Shown here piece after piece: positions 27,444 to 37,533 of a stretch of 64,000 nt of DNA. The stretch covers positions 1,736,001 through 1,800,000 of the forward strand of contig NZ_CP092483.1 in NCBI RefSeq assembly GCF_022429625.1, given 5' to 3'. Each line of letters starts with the position of its first letter. Position 1 is the first letter of the stretch. Both the position numbers and the translations under genes were made by a program. The notes under the pieces were generated by a model. It ran no database searches and had not been told where the DNA came from. It saw nothing but the letters and a program-made list of their open reading frames with translations. This DNA is from Devosia lacusdianchii (GTDB lineage Bacteria; Pseudomonadota; Alphaproteobacteria; Rhizobiales; Devosiaceae).

Positions 27444-28253
27444 ATGCGGACCATTAGGGACCATTCCCTGATTTCCGTGACGACGGCAGCCTTCATGGCC
27501 CTCGCGGCCACGATATTGCCCGTGCACGCACAGACCGCGGCAGACGCGGCGCTGAACATGGCCAACATGCTCGACGGGGCAGGCGGTGGCGTGTCCAGCG
27601 GCGACCTGCTCGCGGCGCTTGAGAATGCAGCCGATGCCGGCCAGCCTATGGCCATGTGGCAGCTCGGCACCATGTACGAGAACGGCGAGGGCGTTGCCCG
27701 CGACCCGGCCAAGGCCTTCGGCTACTTCGCCCAGATCGCCAATCAGCATGCCGACGCAGCGCCCAAGGGCGTCGAGGCCGATATCGTGGCGCGCTCGTTC
27801 GTCAAGGTCGGGGACTATTACAAGCAGGGCGTGCCTGATGCCGGCATTCCCGCCGATGCTCAGCGCTCGCACGCGCTGCTGCTGCACGCGGCCACCTATT
27901 TCGGCGATGCCGATGCGCAGTATCGCGTTGGCCTGCTCTACATGCAGGAAGAAGAAATGGGCGTGAACCCGCTGCAAAGCGCGCGCTGGTTCTCCCTGGC
28001 TGCGCGCAAGGGCCATTGCCCGGCGCAGGCGCAGCTCGGCCAGTTGCTGTTCAATGGCGTCGAGGGCATTGAGGCGCAACCGGTCGAAGGCCTTATGTGG
28101 CTGACGATTGCCCATCAGCGCTGCGCCGCGACCGCCGACGCCGCTTGGGTTGATGAGATGCTCAACAACGCCCTTGTCGGCGCAACGCCCCAGGATCAGG
28201 CCGAAGCTTCAGCTCTGGCGCAGAGCATCGCGCCGCAGTTCGCCGGGTTCTGA
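27444..28253 (+). CDS. exoR: ExoR-like periplasmic Sel1-repeat regulator
   Basis: This is a 269-residue homologue of rhizobial ExoR (268), the periplasmic inhibitor of the ExoS/ChvI two-component system that controls exopolysaccharide and motility. The ATG at 27444 has AAAGGAG upstream. A signal peptide ends in VHA-Q near residue 29. Sel1-type repeats follow: MAMWQLGTMYENGEGVARD near 70, DAQYRVGLLYMQEE near 155, and PAQAQLGQLLFNGVEG near 192, ending in a GLMWLTIA helix as in ExoR. ExoS and ChvI genes are not in the window. The long upstream region suggests its own regulation. Confidence 0.82.
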   Translation: MRTIRDHSLISVTTAAFMALAATILPVHAQTAADAALNMANMLDGAGGGVSSGDLLAALENAADAGQPMAMWQLGTMYENGEGVARDPAKAFGYFAQIANQHADAAPKGVEADIVARSFVKVGDYYKQGVPDAGIPADAQRSHALLLHAATYFGDADAQYRVGLLYMQEEEMGVNPLQSARWFSLAARKGHCPAQAQLGQLLFNGVEGIEAQPVEGLMWLTIAHQRCAATADAAWVDEMLNNALVGATPQDQAEASALAQSIAPQFAGF

Positions 28254-28255
28254 TC

Positions 28256-29035
28256 CTAGAACCTGAACTGACCTTCTACCGGCACGTGATCGCTTGGCTT
28301 ATCCCAGCCACGCACATCCTTGTGCACGGTCACCCCGTCCAGCCGATCGGCCGCCTGGGGTGACAGCATCAGGTGATCGATGCGAATGCCGGCATTGCGC
28401 CGCCACGCGCCCGCCTGAAAATCCCAGAATGTGTAAGCGGCCTCCGAGGTCGTGGCGCGCAAGGCGTCGGTCAGCCCAAGGTTGGTCAGGGTGCGCCAGC
28501 GTTCCTGGCTTTCAGGACGAAACAGCGCGTCACCCCACCACGCGTCCGGATCGTGTGCATCGATGGGAGCGGGGATGATATTGAAGTCACCGAGCAGCAC
28601 GAATGGTTCCTCGAGCGCCAATCGCCCCTCGACGAACGCCTCCAGCCGGCGCATCCAGGCCAGCTTGTAAGGAAACTTCTCGGTGTCGACCGGGTTGCCG
28701 TTCGGCAGGTAAATGCCGCAGACGCGGATGGCGCCGCCCTCGACCGAAAACACGCCTTCGATCAGTCTGGCCTGCTCGTCGCTGTCATCTCCGGGCAGCC
28801 CGCGCGTGATCTCGTCGAACGGCAGCAGCGAGAGGATGGCGACGCCGTTCCAGCTCTTTTGCCCGTGCGTTTCAACATTGTAGCCGAGCGCCTCGATTTC
28901 CAGCCGCGGGAATCCCTCGTCGACTGTCTTGATCTCCTGCAGCACGACGATGTCGGGCTTTTCCTCCTCCAGCCACCGCAGCAGCAGTTCGAGGCGGGCC
29001 TTGATGCCGTTGATGTTCCAGGTCGCGATCCGCAT
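28256..29035 (-). CDS. xthA: Exodeoxyribonuclease III
   Basis: This is an AP endonuclease and 3'-5' exonuclease of base-excision repair, 259 residues from the ATG at 29035 (the frame is open to 29086). The start MRIATWNINGIKARLE is the classic XthA N-terminus. The catalytic stretches are LQEIKTVDEGFP near 34, YLPNGNPV near 107, LGDFNIIPAPIDAHDPDAW near 150, and the closing RIDHLMLSPQ and DKPSDHVPVEGQF. It ends 2 nt after the exoR stop, so the two genes converge closely. Confidence 0.95.
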   Translation of the reverse strand: MRIATWNINGIKARLELLLRWLEEEKPDIVVLQEIKTVDEGFPRLEIEALGYNVETHGQKSWNGVAILSLLPFDEITRGLPGDDSDEQARLIEGVFSVEGGAIRVCGIYLPNGNPVDTEKFPYKLAWMRRLEAFVEGRLALEEPFVLLGDFNIIPAPIDAHDPDAWWGDALFRPESQERWRTLTNLGLTDALRATTSEAAYTFWDFQAGAWRRNAGIRIDHLMLSPQAADRLDGVTVHKDVRGWDKPSDHVPVEGQFRF

Positions 29036-29089
29036 GGGCTTTCTCCGAAGTCGGCGAAACCTACGCGCCGAAGGGGCAGGGGGCAACCA

Positions 29090-30205
29090 TCAGAGCCCGG
29101 CGTAAACAGCGTTACGCACGTCATCTTTGTACGGGCCATCTGACCCTTCGAGCCCGGTATTGCTCATCGAGACAAGCGAGAGCCCATTCGCCTGGTCAAT
29201 GAACCAGTTGTGGCCATAGATGCCGCCCCAGCGGTTGGTGCCCCGCGCCGCTGGCGACTGCGCGATGGTGGGATCGTCAAGCCAGGCGCCAAAATAGCTG
29301 AACTGCCATCCGGGCCCCTGTGCCTGCGCCAGCTGCGGCGTCTGGTTGCTCAATCCCGTCCGCACCGTCTCCGGCCGCAGGATAGCGCCACCGCCCGTCC
29401 GCAAGGCTTCGAGCAGCCGCATATAGTCCGCGCCGGTTCCCGCAGCGCCACCACCGCCGGATTGGAACGCCTTGTCATCAAAAATGCGACCGGGATCGAA
29501 CGTGGTGATGCCGCCAAATGGGTTGGGCACGCTATGCGGATCGCCCATCAGCACGGGTCCACGCTCGCCATCCGCGTAGGCCGCGGCCAACCGGCCAGCA
29601 TCCGGTACCCGGAAGCCGGTGTCGTTCATGGCCAGCGGCCCGGTGACGTAGCGGCGCATGGCGTCGTCAAGCGATCCCCCCACCAGCCGGCCCGCGATAT
29701 GGCCAAGCACATCCGTTGAAGGGCCATAAGACCAGCTGCTTCCCGGCGCGAACAGCAATTGCAGCCCGGCCAGCCGTGCGATGATCGTCTCATCGCCCAG
29801 ATGCCAGCGATTGATCTTGGCCGCGCGCTCCGCATCGGTGACGATCGGGCCGCTGCCAAGGCCCGACGTGTGGGTCAGCAGATGATGGATCGTGATCGCG
29901 GGCGTGCTGCCCTCAGGCAGCTGGGGCCGGAAGTCCGGCAGATAGGCCGTCACCGGGTCATCGAGCCGCAATTCTCCGGCATCTACCAGCGCCAGTATGG
30001 TCGCCGCCACGATCGGCTTGGTCAGCGAAGATAACCGGAAGATCGCGTCGATAGCCATCGGTCGTCTGGCCTCGCGATCGGCAAGCCCGTGGGCCTTCTC
30101 ATACAGCAGTTCGCCATCCTTGCGGACGATCAGCACCGCTCCCACGATACGGTTACCCTCGATAGCCGACCTGACCACCGCATCGAGCTTCCGTTCCATA
30201 TCCAT
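29090..30205 (-). CDS. Serine hydrolase of the beta-lactamase/esterase family
   Basis: This is a class C beta-lactamase-fold hydrolase, 371 residues. The catalytic SxxK is SLTK (S60-K63). A second-motif tyrosine is in SWSYGPSTDVLG near 157, where the usual YxN reads YGP. No signal peptide is seen, so it is probably a cytoplasmic esterase of the EstB kind rather than a periplasmic lactamase. It follows xthA upstream on the same strand with 54 nt between. Confidence 0.82.
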   Translation of the reverse strand: MDMERKLDAVVRSAIEGNRIVGAVLIVRKDGELLYEKAHGLADREARRPMAIDAIFRLSSLTKPIVAATILALVDAGELRLDDPVTAYLPDFRPQLPEGSTPAITIHHLLTHTSGLGSGPIVTDAERAAKINRWHLGDETIIARLAGLQLLFAPGSSWSYGPSTDVLGHIAGRLVGGSLDDAMRRYVTGPLAMNDTGFRVPDAGRLAAAYADGERGPVLMGDPHSVPNPFGGITTFDPGRIFDDKAFQSGGGGAAGTGADYMRLLEALRTGGGAILRPETVRTGLSNQTPQLAQAQGPGWQFSYFGAWLDDPTIAQSPAARGTNRWGGIYGHNWFIDQANGLSLVSMSNTGLEGSDGPYKDDVRNAVYAGL

Positions 30206-30278
30206 GACGATTCCTCCCGTTGGCGGAGGAGCTTAGCCCGGCTTTATGCCGCTGTCAGGTTTAGGGTGTCGTCCGGGA

Positions 30279-30629
30279 TTAGACGGCGAAGCTCGTGCCG
30301 CAGCCGCAGGACGCCACGGCGTTCGGGTTGCGAATCTGGAACGCCTGGCCGATCAGGTCGTCGACGAAGTCTATCTCTGACCCACCCATGAATTCGAGGC
30401 TCATGGAATCGATCAGCACCACCGCATCGCCCTTCTGCAAAACGATATCGTCGCTAGCCGGCTTTTCCTGTACGAGATTGTATTCATACTGAAATCCGGA
30501 GCAACCACCGCCCGCTACCGAAATACGCAGGACCGTCCCATCGGGCTCCTTGGACAGGATACGCGACACGCGTTTGGCCGCACGGTCGGTTAGCACAACT
30601 TCGGTGGGGGCGAGCGCGGTATCGGTCAT
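30279..30629 (-). CDS. erpA: Iron-sulfur cluster insertion protein, A-type carrier
   Basis: This is an A-type Fe-S carrier that delivers clusters to target enzymes, 116 residues from the ATG at 30629 (a TTG two codons earlier is possible). The three cluster cysteines are present: GGGCSGFQYEY near 46 and SCGCGTSFAV at the C-terminus. ErpA versus IscA cannot be told with certainty; its place next to dgt and argS matches the ErpA-type gene in Hyphomicrobiales. It is divergent from dgt. Confidence 0.9.
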   Translation of the reverse strand: MTDTALAPTEVVLTDRAAKRVSRILSKEPDGTVLRISVAGGGCSGFQYEYNLVQEKPASDDIVLQKGDAVVLIDSMSLEFMGGSEIDFVDDLIGQAFQIRNPNAVASCGCGTSFAV

Positions 30630-30692
30630 CTGCAATCCAAGCCGTTTCGTAATGTCATAACGGTCAGGCTAAAATAGTAACTCTCGCCCGAA

Positions 30693-31910
30693 ATGAAAAG
30701 GGTCTTGTCATCACCGATGAGCGATACCGCCCTCTATGCCAGCAAGCCTGAGCTGTCGCTCGGTCGTCTCCACGGCACCGGCCCCAGCCCGACGCGCAAC
30801 CAGTTCCAGCGCGATCGCGACCGCATCATCCACTCTACCGCCTTCCGTCGGCTACAACACAAGACCCAGGTCTTCCTGCAGCACGACGGCAACCACTTTC
30901 GCAATCGCCTGACCCACACCCTCGAAGTCAGCCAGATGGCCCGCTCCATGGCCCGTGCCCTGCGGCTGGATGAAGACCTCGCCGAAGCCGTCGCCCTCTC
31001 GCACGATCTTGGCCACACCCCGTTCGGCCACGCCGGCGAGCGCGCCCTGCATCGCTGCATGGAACCCTTCGGCGGCTTCGATCACAACATCCAGGCCATG
31101 CGCGTCGTGACTCGCCTTGAAAACCGCTATGCCGAGCATGACGGCCTCAACCTGACCTGGGAAACCCTCGAGGGCATCCTCAAGCACAACGGCCCCCTGA
31201 CCAACGCCGACGGCACGCCCTACGGTCGCTATGTGCATGAGGGCCTGCCATCCGGCCTCGACGACGTTCCTGCCGTCGCCGATCTGCGCCTCTCCAGCCA
31301 CGCCTCGCTTGAGGCCCAGACGGCCGCGATCGCCGACGACGTCGCGTACAACGCCCACGATATCGACGACGCCCTGCGCGCCGGCCTCATCGTCCTCAGC
31401 GATCTGGCCGATGTCCCCCTGGCCGGTCCCATCGTACGCGAGGTGCTGCAGCTCTACCCCGAGGTCACGCCCAAACGGCAGGCGCACGAGGTCCAGCGCC
31501 GCCTGATTACCCGCACCATCGAGGACGTCATCGCCACGACCGGGGCCAATATCACCGCCTCGGGAGTCACTTCGGCCGAAGATGTCCGCAATGCCGGCCG
31601 AACCCTGGTCGCCTTTTCGCAGGCCACGGCCGATGGTGAGCGTGGCCTTAAGGCCTTCCTCTTCGAGCGCGTCTATCGCCACGAGGCCGTCATGGTGCCG
31701 GTGCGCCAGAGCGAACAGGTAGTCACCGAGCTCTTCGCGCGCTTCCTCGTTACCCGCGATCTGCCCGGCCGATGGGGTATTGCAGCCGCCGCAGCCGTGG
31801 ACGACCAGCACCTGGCCCGCATTATTGCTGACTTCATCGCCGGCATGACCGACCCCTATGCCCTCGACCAGTATGCCCGCCTGTTTGACGCTCGCCCGGA
31901 ATTCCTTTAG
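30693..31910 (+). CDS. dgt: dGTP triphosphohydrolase-like HD-domain protein
   Basis: This metal-dependent HD phosphohydrolase family cuts dNTPs to nucleoside and tripolyphosphate. It has 405 residues from the ATG at 30693; an ATG at 30717 is also possible. The HD residues are visible: FRRLQHKTQVF, then NRLTHTLEVSQMARSMAR, then HDLGHTPFGHAGE near 105, and the later DDVAYNAHDIDDAL with the last aspartate. The size is normal for the type-2 subfamily. It ends 30 nt before argS. Confidence 0.92.
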   Translation: MKRVLSSPMSDTALYASKPELSLGRLHGTGPSPTRNQFQRDRDRIIHSTAFRRLQHKTQVFLQHDGNHFRNRLTHTLEVSQMARSMARALRLDEDLAEAVALSHDLGHTPFGHAGERALHRCMEPFGGFDHNIQAMRVVTRLENRYAEHDGLNLTWETLEGILKHNGPLTNADGTPYGRYVHEGLPSGLDDVPAVADLRLSSHASLEAQTAAIADDVAYNAHDIDDALRAGLIVLSDLADVPLAGPIVREVLQLYPEVTPKRQAHEVQRRLITRTIEDVIATTGANITASGVTSAEDVRNAGRTLVAFSQATADGERGLKAFLFERVYRHEAVMVPVRQSEQVVTELFARFLVTRDLPGRWGIAAAAAVDDQHLARIIADFIAGMTDPYALDQYARLFDARPEFL

Positions 31911-31940
31911 TCGGGCCCAATTCACGACCCCGAGTACATC

Positions 31941-33686
31941 ATGGACGTTTTTGCCCTTTTTTCCGCGCGCGTCGCCAATGCGATGCAGGTTCTGTTCCCC
32001 GAAGCCGGCGCCGATCTTATCGCCCGCATCGTGGTCGAGCCGCCGCGAGATGCCGCTCATGGTGACCTCTCGACCAATGCCGCCATGGTCGTGGCCAAGC
32101 CGCTCGGCAAAAACCCGCGCGAGGTTGCGGCTGCCCTCGTCGAGCATTTCAAACACGACACTGATGTCGTCAGCGTCGAGATAGCCGGCCCCGGCTTCAT
32201 CAACTTCCGCCTCGCCACGCCGATCTGGCATCAGGTGCTGCGCTCCATCGCCGCGCAGGGCGCCGATTACGGCCGCTCAACCCTCGGCGGTGGCGAAGCC
32301 GTCAACATCGAGTATGTCTCGGCCAATCCGACTGGCCCCATGCATGTGGGCCACACCCGCGGCGCCGTCTTCGGCGACACGCTGGCCTCGCTCATGGCCT
32401 ATTCCGGTTACGACGTGACGCGCGAATACTACATCAACGACGCCGGCAGCCAGATCGACACCCTCGCGCGCTCCACCTTCCTGCGCTACCGCGAGGCCCT
32501 CGGCGAAACCATCGAGATACCATCGGGCTTCTATCCTGGCGATTACCTGATCCCGGTCGGGCAGGCGCTGAAGGCCGAGTTCGGCGATAGCCTGCTGTCC
32601 AAGCCGGAGGCCGAAGTAACCGCGCTGGTAAAAGAGCGCGTGCTTGCCGCCATGCTTGATCTGATCAAGACCGACCTGGCCCAGCTCGGCATCCATCATG
32701 ACGTGTTCTTCTCGGAGCGCCAGTTGCACGGGCAGGGGGGCGATATCGAGCTAACGCTTGCCTGGCTGCGCCAGGAGGGCATGGTCTATGAAGGCCGGTT
32801 GGAGCCGCCAAAGGGTAAGGCCCCGGAAGAATGGGAAGACCGCGAGCAGACCCTGTTCCGCGCCACCGATTACGGTGACGACATCGATCGCCCGCTGATC
32901 AAGTCCAACGGCTCTTATACTTACTTTGCCGCGGATATTGCTTATCACCGCAACAAGTTCTTGCGCGGCTTCAAGCACATGATCAACGTGCTGGGCGCCG
33001 ACCACTCGGGCTACGTCAAGCGTTTGCAGGCAGCCACCAAGGCGGTCTCGCTCAATGCCGCCGATATGGATGTGCGGATTTGCCAGCTCGTGCGGCTGCT
33101 CAAGAACGGCGAGCCGTTCAAGATGAGCAAGCGCTCCGGCGACCTGGTCACCCTGGCCGACGTGGTCGAGGAAGTCGGCGCTGACGCCACCCGCTTCATG
33201 CTCATGTACCGGCGCAATGACGCGGCGATGGATTTCGACTTTGCCCTGGTCAAGGAGCAGACCAAGGACAACCCGGTCTTCTACGTCCAGTATGCCCATG
33301 CTCGGGCCCATTCGATCTTCAAGACCGCCGCTCGCGACCTGCCGGCCCTGGATTTCTCGCCTGCCGCGCTTGCGGCAGCTGACATCGAACGCATCGTGAC
33401 GCCAGCCGAACTTGACCTAGTACGCGTTCTCGCCGCTTGGCCGCGGACCGTTACGGCAGCCGCTGTGGCCCACGAACCGCACCGCATTGCCTTCTACGTG
33501 CACGAGCTCGCTGCGGCCTTCCATAGCTTCTGGGCCAAGGGTGGGGTTGATCCGTCGTTACGGTTTGTTAATGCTGACGATCCAAAGCTGACATTGGCTC
33601 GACTCGCCCTGGTCGATGCCGTCCGTCAGGTCATCGTCAATGGCCTCGGAATTCTGGGCGTCTCCGCCCCGGAGGAGCTTTCATAA
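31941..33686 (+). CDS. argS: Arginine--tRNA ligase
   Basis: This is a class I synthetase for tRNA-Arg, 581 residues. An N-terminal ArgS additional domain (residues 1-90) precedes the HIGH signature [19 protein letters not shown] near 127. The KMSKS loop reads FKMSKRSG near 396, and the anticodon-binding C-terminal domain ([20 protein letters not shown] near 520) is complete. It follows dgt and precedes the SPOR-domain gene as in many Hyphomicrobiales. Confidence 0.96.
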   Translation: MDVFALFSARVANAMQVLFPEAGADLIARIVVEPPRDAAHGDLSTNAAMVVAKPLGKNPREVAAALVEHFKHDTDVVSVEIAGPGFINFRLATPIWHQVLRSIAAQGADYGRSTLGGGEAVNIEYVSANPTGPMHVGHTRGAVFGDTLASLMAYSGYDVTREYYINDAGSQIDTLARSTFLRYREALGETIEIPSGFYPGDYLIPVGQALKAEFGDSLLSKPEAEVTALVKERVLAAMLDLIKTDLAQLGIHHDVFFSERQLHGQGGDIELTLAWLRQEGMVYEGRLEPPKGKAPEEWEDREQTLFRATDYGDDIDRPLIKSNGSYTYFAADIAYHRNKFLRGFKHMINVLGADHSGYVKRLQAATKAVSLNAADMDVRICQLVRLLKNGEPFKMSKRSGDLVTLADVVEEVGADATRFMLMYRRNDAAMDFDFALVKEQTKDNPVFYVQYAHARAHSIFKTAARDLPALDFSPAALAAADIERIVTPAELDLVRVLAAWPRTVTAAAVAHEPHRIAFYVHELAAAFHSFWAKGGVDPSLRFVNADDPKLTLARLALVDAVRQVIVNGLGILGVSAPEELS

Positions 33687-33757
33687 TTCGGGCGTAATAC
33701 TGTGTTGACTCGCGGCAAATTGCCCAATTGGGCGCCGTGCAGAGAGGGCGCTGCTTC

Positions 33758-35971
33758 ATGACAGCGAAACCGCAGCCAATGGCCGGACAATCCGACGCCG
33801 CAGACGATCTGATCGCCGAGCTGGCAAAATTGATGGCGCAGGACGCGCAAGGTGAACGCCCGGCACAGCCGGCCGTTCCTGCTTTTTCTGTCCGCATCCC
33901 TGGTGGTGAGCCCGACAAGGCCGCCGTTCCGAACGTCAACGTCGATACGTCTCGTGCGTCGGCTCCTCCGGCGGCCGCCAAGCCTGAGCCCACCGCCATC
34001 GCGCTCGAGCTCAAGCAGAACACGCCTGAGCCAACTGAGCCCGAGCCCTTCAATTTTGACTTCGGTCTGTCCGAGCCCAAGCGCGAAGTCGAACGGCCGG
34101 CTGCACCTATCGTCTCGTCGACCCCCGCGCCGTCTGCTCCTGCCTCGCCAGAGCCGGCCGCCAAGGCCGATCACGACAGCATAGCCGATCTGATTGCTGC
34201 CGAGCTCTCGTCCGAGCCCACATCAAGCTCTGATATGCCGCCGGCGGATGAACCTGTCGTGACGCCAGAGCCGCGCCCGGCGCCGGTCCACACCGCCGGC
34301 TGGACGCCGACCAGTGTCGCGACCAATCTTGGCGGCGGTGAACGTCAGCCGCGTCCGGCGTTGCGCACGATCAGCCTCCAGCCCACCCAGCGCTCCGATC
34401 AGGACCGCTTCAAGGTTCCGCCCGTATTCGGTCTCGGCACGACGCCAGGCCCGACGCCCGCGAGCGAGCCAGTGGCGCAGCCGAATTCCGCGCCCGTTTC
34501 TCCAGCGATCGCCCAGCCAACTCAGACGGCTCGACCGCAAGCGACCCCGGTGTTCCCCCAGGCCGCGTCCAATCCAGTTATCGCGCCTGCTGCCCCCGAG
34601 GCTCCGGCGAGCGACGCGCTTGGCCTTGATCCGATTGACGAGATCGAGAGCCTCATCGGTCGTGCCATGAGGGTCGAGTTCGATAGGCCCGCTGACGCCG
34701 AAAAGCCCGTTGCTGCCGAAAGGCCGGCGCCAAGCCCGGCGCTTCGCAGCCTGGCCACACCCATTGCGCCCGCCACGCCAGTTGCGCCGGCCCAGTCGTC
34801 ACCGCACGCTCTGTCCGCTGCCGACGAAGCCATCTTCGCGGCGGCGCAGGCCTCCGGCGCTCAGGTGGGCTGGGTAGAAGCCCCCGAGGTCTCCGAGCCC
34901 GAGCCATTCCCCCAGAAGCGCCCGCAGCGCGCACCGCGTACTCTCGGTATGACCCGGGCGCTGGCTGGTCCGCTCGTTGCGGTCGTTCTGTTGCTGGCGG
35001 CCGGTTTTGGCCTCTATTGGGTTCTTGGCCTTGGTCGCGACAGCGGCCCGGCGCCGCTGCTCACCGCCGATGCTACGCCGGTCAAGGAAACTCCAGCCGC
35101 ACAGCCCGAAGCCGCCGCGGCCCAGCAGTCCGTTGTTTTCAACGAGATGGACGGCGTTGTACCCGGTGCCGAAGAGCAGCTCGTCTCGCGGGATCAAGCT
35201 GACGTCAACGAAGTGACTCAGGTCGCCACGCCCGACCTTAGCGAAGAGGGCCTGGCAAATCGCAAGGTCCGCACGGTCACCGTCCGTCCCGATGGCACCA
35301 TCGTGAGTGGCGATGAGAGCGTTGCCGGCAACGCGATCCTGCCGGTTGATCGCCCGGTCGTGCCCGCCGTTCCGGGTGCCGAGACGGCCAGCCCCGAACT
35401 CGTTGCCGCTGTTGAGCCGACGCCCGTGCCGGCCCCCGTTGCGTCGGTGACCCCAGAGCCGGCCGTCACGCCCGTGCAACCGGGCTCGACGGTCCCGGCA
35501 TTCGATACGTCCGGTAATCCGATCGCTGGCAAGACCGCCGTCGTGCCGCGTCTGCGCCCGACGACCTTCGCCCAGCAGGCGATTGCTCCCGCCGCAGCCT
35601 CGCCCGTCAATGCTTTGGTCGAGCCCAGCCCCGCCGCTGCCGCGCCTGTTTCCGCCGAGTTGCAGCAGCCGGCAGCGCAGCCCGCTGCGGTTCCCGCCGG
35701 CGCGACTGAAGTTGATGCATTGCCCAACAACGCGCCGGCCTATGTCCAGCTCGCTTCCCAGCGTAGCGAGGCGGAGGCGCGGGCGACTGCCAGCGCCATG
35801 GTGTCGCGCTTTGGCCCCCTGTTTGGCGGCGCCAACATGGAAGTGCAGCGCGTCGACCTCGGCGCTAAGGGCATCTACTACCGCGTTCGCGTGCCGGCCG
35901 GCTCGATGCAGGAAGCCAATACCATGTGCACCAACGTCAAGGCCGCTGGCGGCGACTGCTTCACCATGTAA
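33758..35971 (+). CDS. SPOR-domain cell-division/envelope protein
   Basis: This is a 737-residue single-pass membrane protein from the ATG at 33758 (GAGGG upstream). Residues 1-390 are Pro/Ala/Glu-rich and probably disordered and cytoplasmic. One membrane helix (LVAVVLLLAAGFGLYWVLG) lies near residue 410. A periplasmic Pro/Val-rich linker leads to a C-terminal SPOR domain (about 660-737; YVQLASQRSEAEARATASAM then VRVPAGSMQEANTMC), which binds denuded septal peptidoglycan. In related genomes it precedes nagZ; here scpA follows directly. Confidence 0.88.
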   Translation: MTAKPQPMAGQSDAADDLIAELAKLMAQDAQGERPAQPAVPAFSVRIPGGEPDKAAVPNVNVDTSRASAPPAAAKPEPTAIALELKQNTPEPTEPEPFNFDFGLSEPKREVERPAAPIVSSTPAPSAPASPEPAAKADHDSIADLIAAELSSEPTSSSDMPPADEPVVTPEPRPAPVHTAGWTPTSVATNLGGGERQPRPALRTISLQPTQRSDQDRFKVPPVFGLGTTPGPTPASEPVAQPNSAPVSPAIAQPTQTARPQATPVFPQAASNPVIAPAAPEAPASDALGLDPIDEIESLIGRAMRVEFDRPADAEKPVAAERPAPSPALRSLATPIAPATPVAPAQSSPHALSAADEAIFAAAQASGAQVGWVEAPEVSEPEPFPQKRPQRAPRTLGMTRALAGPLVAVVLLLAAGFGLYWVLGLGRDSGPAPLLTADATPVKETPAAQPEAAAAQQSVVFNEMDGVVPGAEEQLVSRDQADVNEVTQVATPDLSEEGLANRKVRTVTVRPDGTIVSGDESVAGNAILPVDRPVVPAVPGAETASPELVAAVEPTPVPAPVASVTPEPAVTPVQPGSTVPAFDTSGNPIAGKTAVVPRLRPTTFAQQAIAPAAASPVNALVEPSPAAAAPVSAELQQPAAQPAAVPAGATEVDALPNNAPAYVQLASQRSEAEARATASAMVSRFGPLFGGANMEVQRVDLGAKGIYYRVRVPAGSMQEANTMCTNVKAAGGDCFTM

Positions 35972-35975
35972 CGCA

Positions 35976-36000
35976 GCACCGGTTCGTAAAGGACCGGTGC
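35976..36000 (+). terminator. Hairpin after the SPOR gene
   Basis: GCACCGGT (35976-35983) pairs perfectly with ACCGGTGC (35993-36000), 5 nt after the stop. No T-run follows, so it is a weak or partial stop before scpA. Confidence 0.4.
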
Positions 36001-36091
36001 ACATCGACTTTGCGCTGCCGCGCCAAGCTTGACGCTGCCCGAACGAGCGGCCAAGGATGGGGCGAAATCTCCGCAGCGCGGCGCTGAACCC

Positions 36092-36880
36092 ATGACGACT
36101 GCCCAGACCGACTGGTTTGATACGCCGGCCCCACCGGCGGCCGACGACGTCATGCTTGTCGATGTCGACGGCTATGAGGGGCCGCTCGACCTGCTCCTCG
36201 ATCTGGCACGCCGCCAGAAGGTCGATCTCGCCGCCATATCCATCCTGGCGCTCGCCGAGCAGTACCTGAGGTTCATCGAGACGGTGCGCGAGAAGCGTAT
36301 CGAGGTTGCCGCCGATTACCTGGTGATGGCGGCCTGGCTGGCTTATCTCAAGAGCCGCCTGATGGTGCCGCAGGCGCCATCCGATGATGAACCGTCAGGC
36401 GAAATGCTCGCCGCCATGCTGCAATTCCGCCTGAAGCGGCTCGAAGCCATGCGTCGGGCCGCTGGGCAGCTCATGAACCGGCCCCGGCTTGGTTTTCAGA
36501 TTTACGACCGTGGCATGCCCGAGCCGATCGAAATTGCCCGCAAGAGTATCTGGGAGGCCACCCTCTACGATCTGCTCAAGGCCTATTCTGCCCAGCGCGA
36601 ACGCGGCAACCACACCGACTATAGCCCGGCCCAGCGCACGGTTTGGTCGCTGCAGGACGCGCGAGATATCCTCCAGCGCCTGATCGGTGATAGTTTCGAC
36701 TGGATACCGATGGACACCTATCTGTCCGAGTATCTGGCGACCCCTGCTGAGCGTGCCACCGTTCGCGCCTCCACCTTCGCGTCGAGCCTTGAACTCGTTC
36801 GTCAGGGCAAGATCGACATCCGCCAGACCGAGACCTTTGGTCCCTTGCTGGTGCGCCGCCACAAGGCAGACCGCCAGTGA
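36092..36880 (+). CDS. scpA: Segregation and condensation protein A
   Basis: This is the kleisin subunit of the SMC-ScpAB condensin, 262 residues from the ATG at 36092 (a TTG start at 36029 is possible). The ScpA hallmark YEGPLDLLLDLARRQKVDL is near residue 29, then ILALAEQYLRFIE and ADYLVMAAWLAYLKSRLM. Its stop is overlapped by the scpB GTG start. Confidence 0.95.
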   Translation: MTTAQTDWFDTPAPPAADDVMLVDVDGYEGPLDLLLDLARRQKVDLAAISILALAEQYLRFIETVREKRIEVAADYLVMAAWLAYLKSRLMVPQAPSDDEPSGEMLAAMLQFRLKRLEAMRRAAGQLMNRPRLGFQIYDRGMPEPIEIARKSIWEATLYDLLKAYSAQRERGNHTDYSPAQRTVWSLQDARDILQRLIGDSFDWIPMDTYLSEYLATPAERATVRASTFASSLELVRQGKIDIRQTETFGPLLVRRHKADRQ

Positions 36881-37533
36881 GCGGGTTTGACGATGACAGC
36901 AGCGAAGTGACAGAGCGCAACATCCGCGTGCTCGAAGCGCTGCTCTTCGCGTCCAGGGAGCCTCTGGATGAGAGGAGCCTGTCGCCGTATCTGGGGGAGG
37001 GCGCCGACATTGGTCGACTGCTCCTGACCCTCCAGGCCCGCTACGCTGGCCATGGCGTCAACCTGGTTCGCCGCGCCGACAAATGGGCCTTCCGCACCGC
37101 CGAAGACCTCGGTTTCCTGCTGCGCCGCGAGGAGCAGGAAACTCGCCCGCTTTCCCGCGCGGCCCTCGAAACCCTCTCGATCATCGCCTACCACCAGCCC
37201 GCCACCCGCGCCGAAATCGAGGAAGTCCGGGGCGTTGCCACCGGCAAAGGCACCATCGATCTGCTGATGGAAGCCGGCTGGGTCCGCATGCGCGGCCGTC
37301 GCCGCACCCCGGGCCGTCCGGTCACCTACGCAACGACGGAAGCCTTCCTCGATCACTTCGGGCTTGAGGCGCTGGGCGATCTGCCAGGCCTTGAGGAACT
37401 CAAGGGCGCCGGTCTGCTCTCCGGCCGCCTGCAGCCCAACATGCAGATACCGCTGCCTTTCGACGGCGCGCTCCGCGATGACGAGGACCCGCTGGACCCC
37501 GACGATATCAGCGGCATGGACGAAGACACCTGA
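36877..37533 (+). CDS. scpB: Segregation and condensation protein B
   Basis: This is the winged-helix partner of ScpA in the condensin complex, 218 residues, starting with GTG inside the scpA stop (overlap of 4 nt). The hallmark RVLEALLFASREPL is near residue 15, and the second winged helix has LETLSIIAYHQPATRAEIEEVRGV near 103 and GRPVTYATTEAFLDHFGL. The acidic C-terminal tail (DDEDPLDPDDISGMDED) is typical. The TGA stop shares a base with the ATG of the next gene. Confidence 0.95.
   Translation: MSGFDDDSSEVTERNIRVLEALLFASREPLDERSLSPYLGEGADIGRLLLTLQARYAGHGVNLVRRADKWAFRTAEDLGFLLRREEQETRPLSRAALETLSIIAYHQPATRAEIEEVRGVATGKGTIDLLMEAGWVRMRGRRRTPGRPVTYATTEAFLDHFGLEALGDLPGLEELKGAGLLSGRLQPNMQIPLPFDGALRDDEDPLDPDDISGMDEDT

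Noticed and set aside
35976..36000. Riboswitch before scpA
   Set aside because: Only a simple 8-bp hairpin is present, without a conserved aptamer core.
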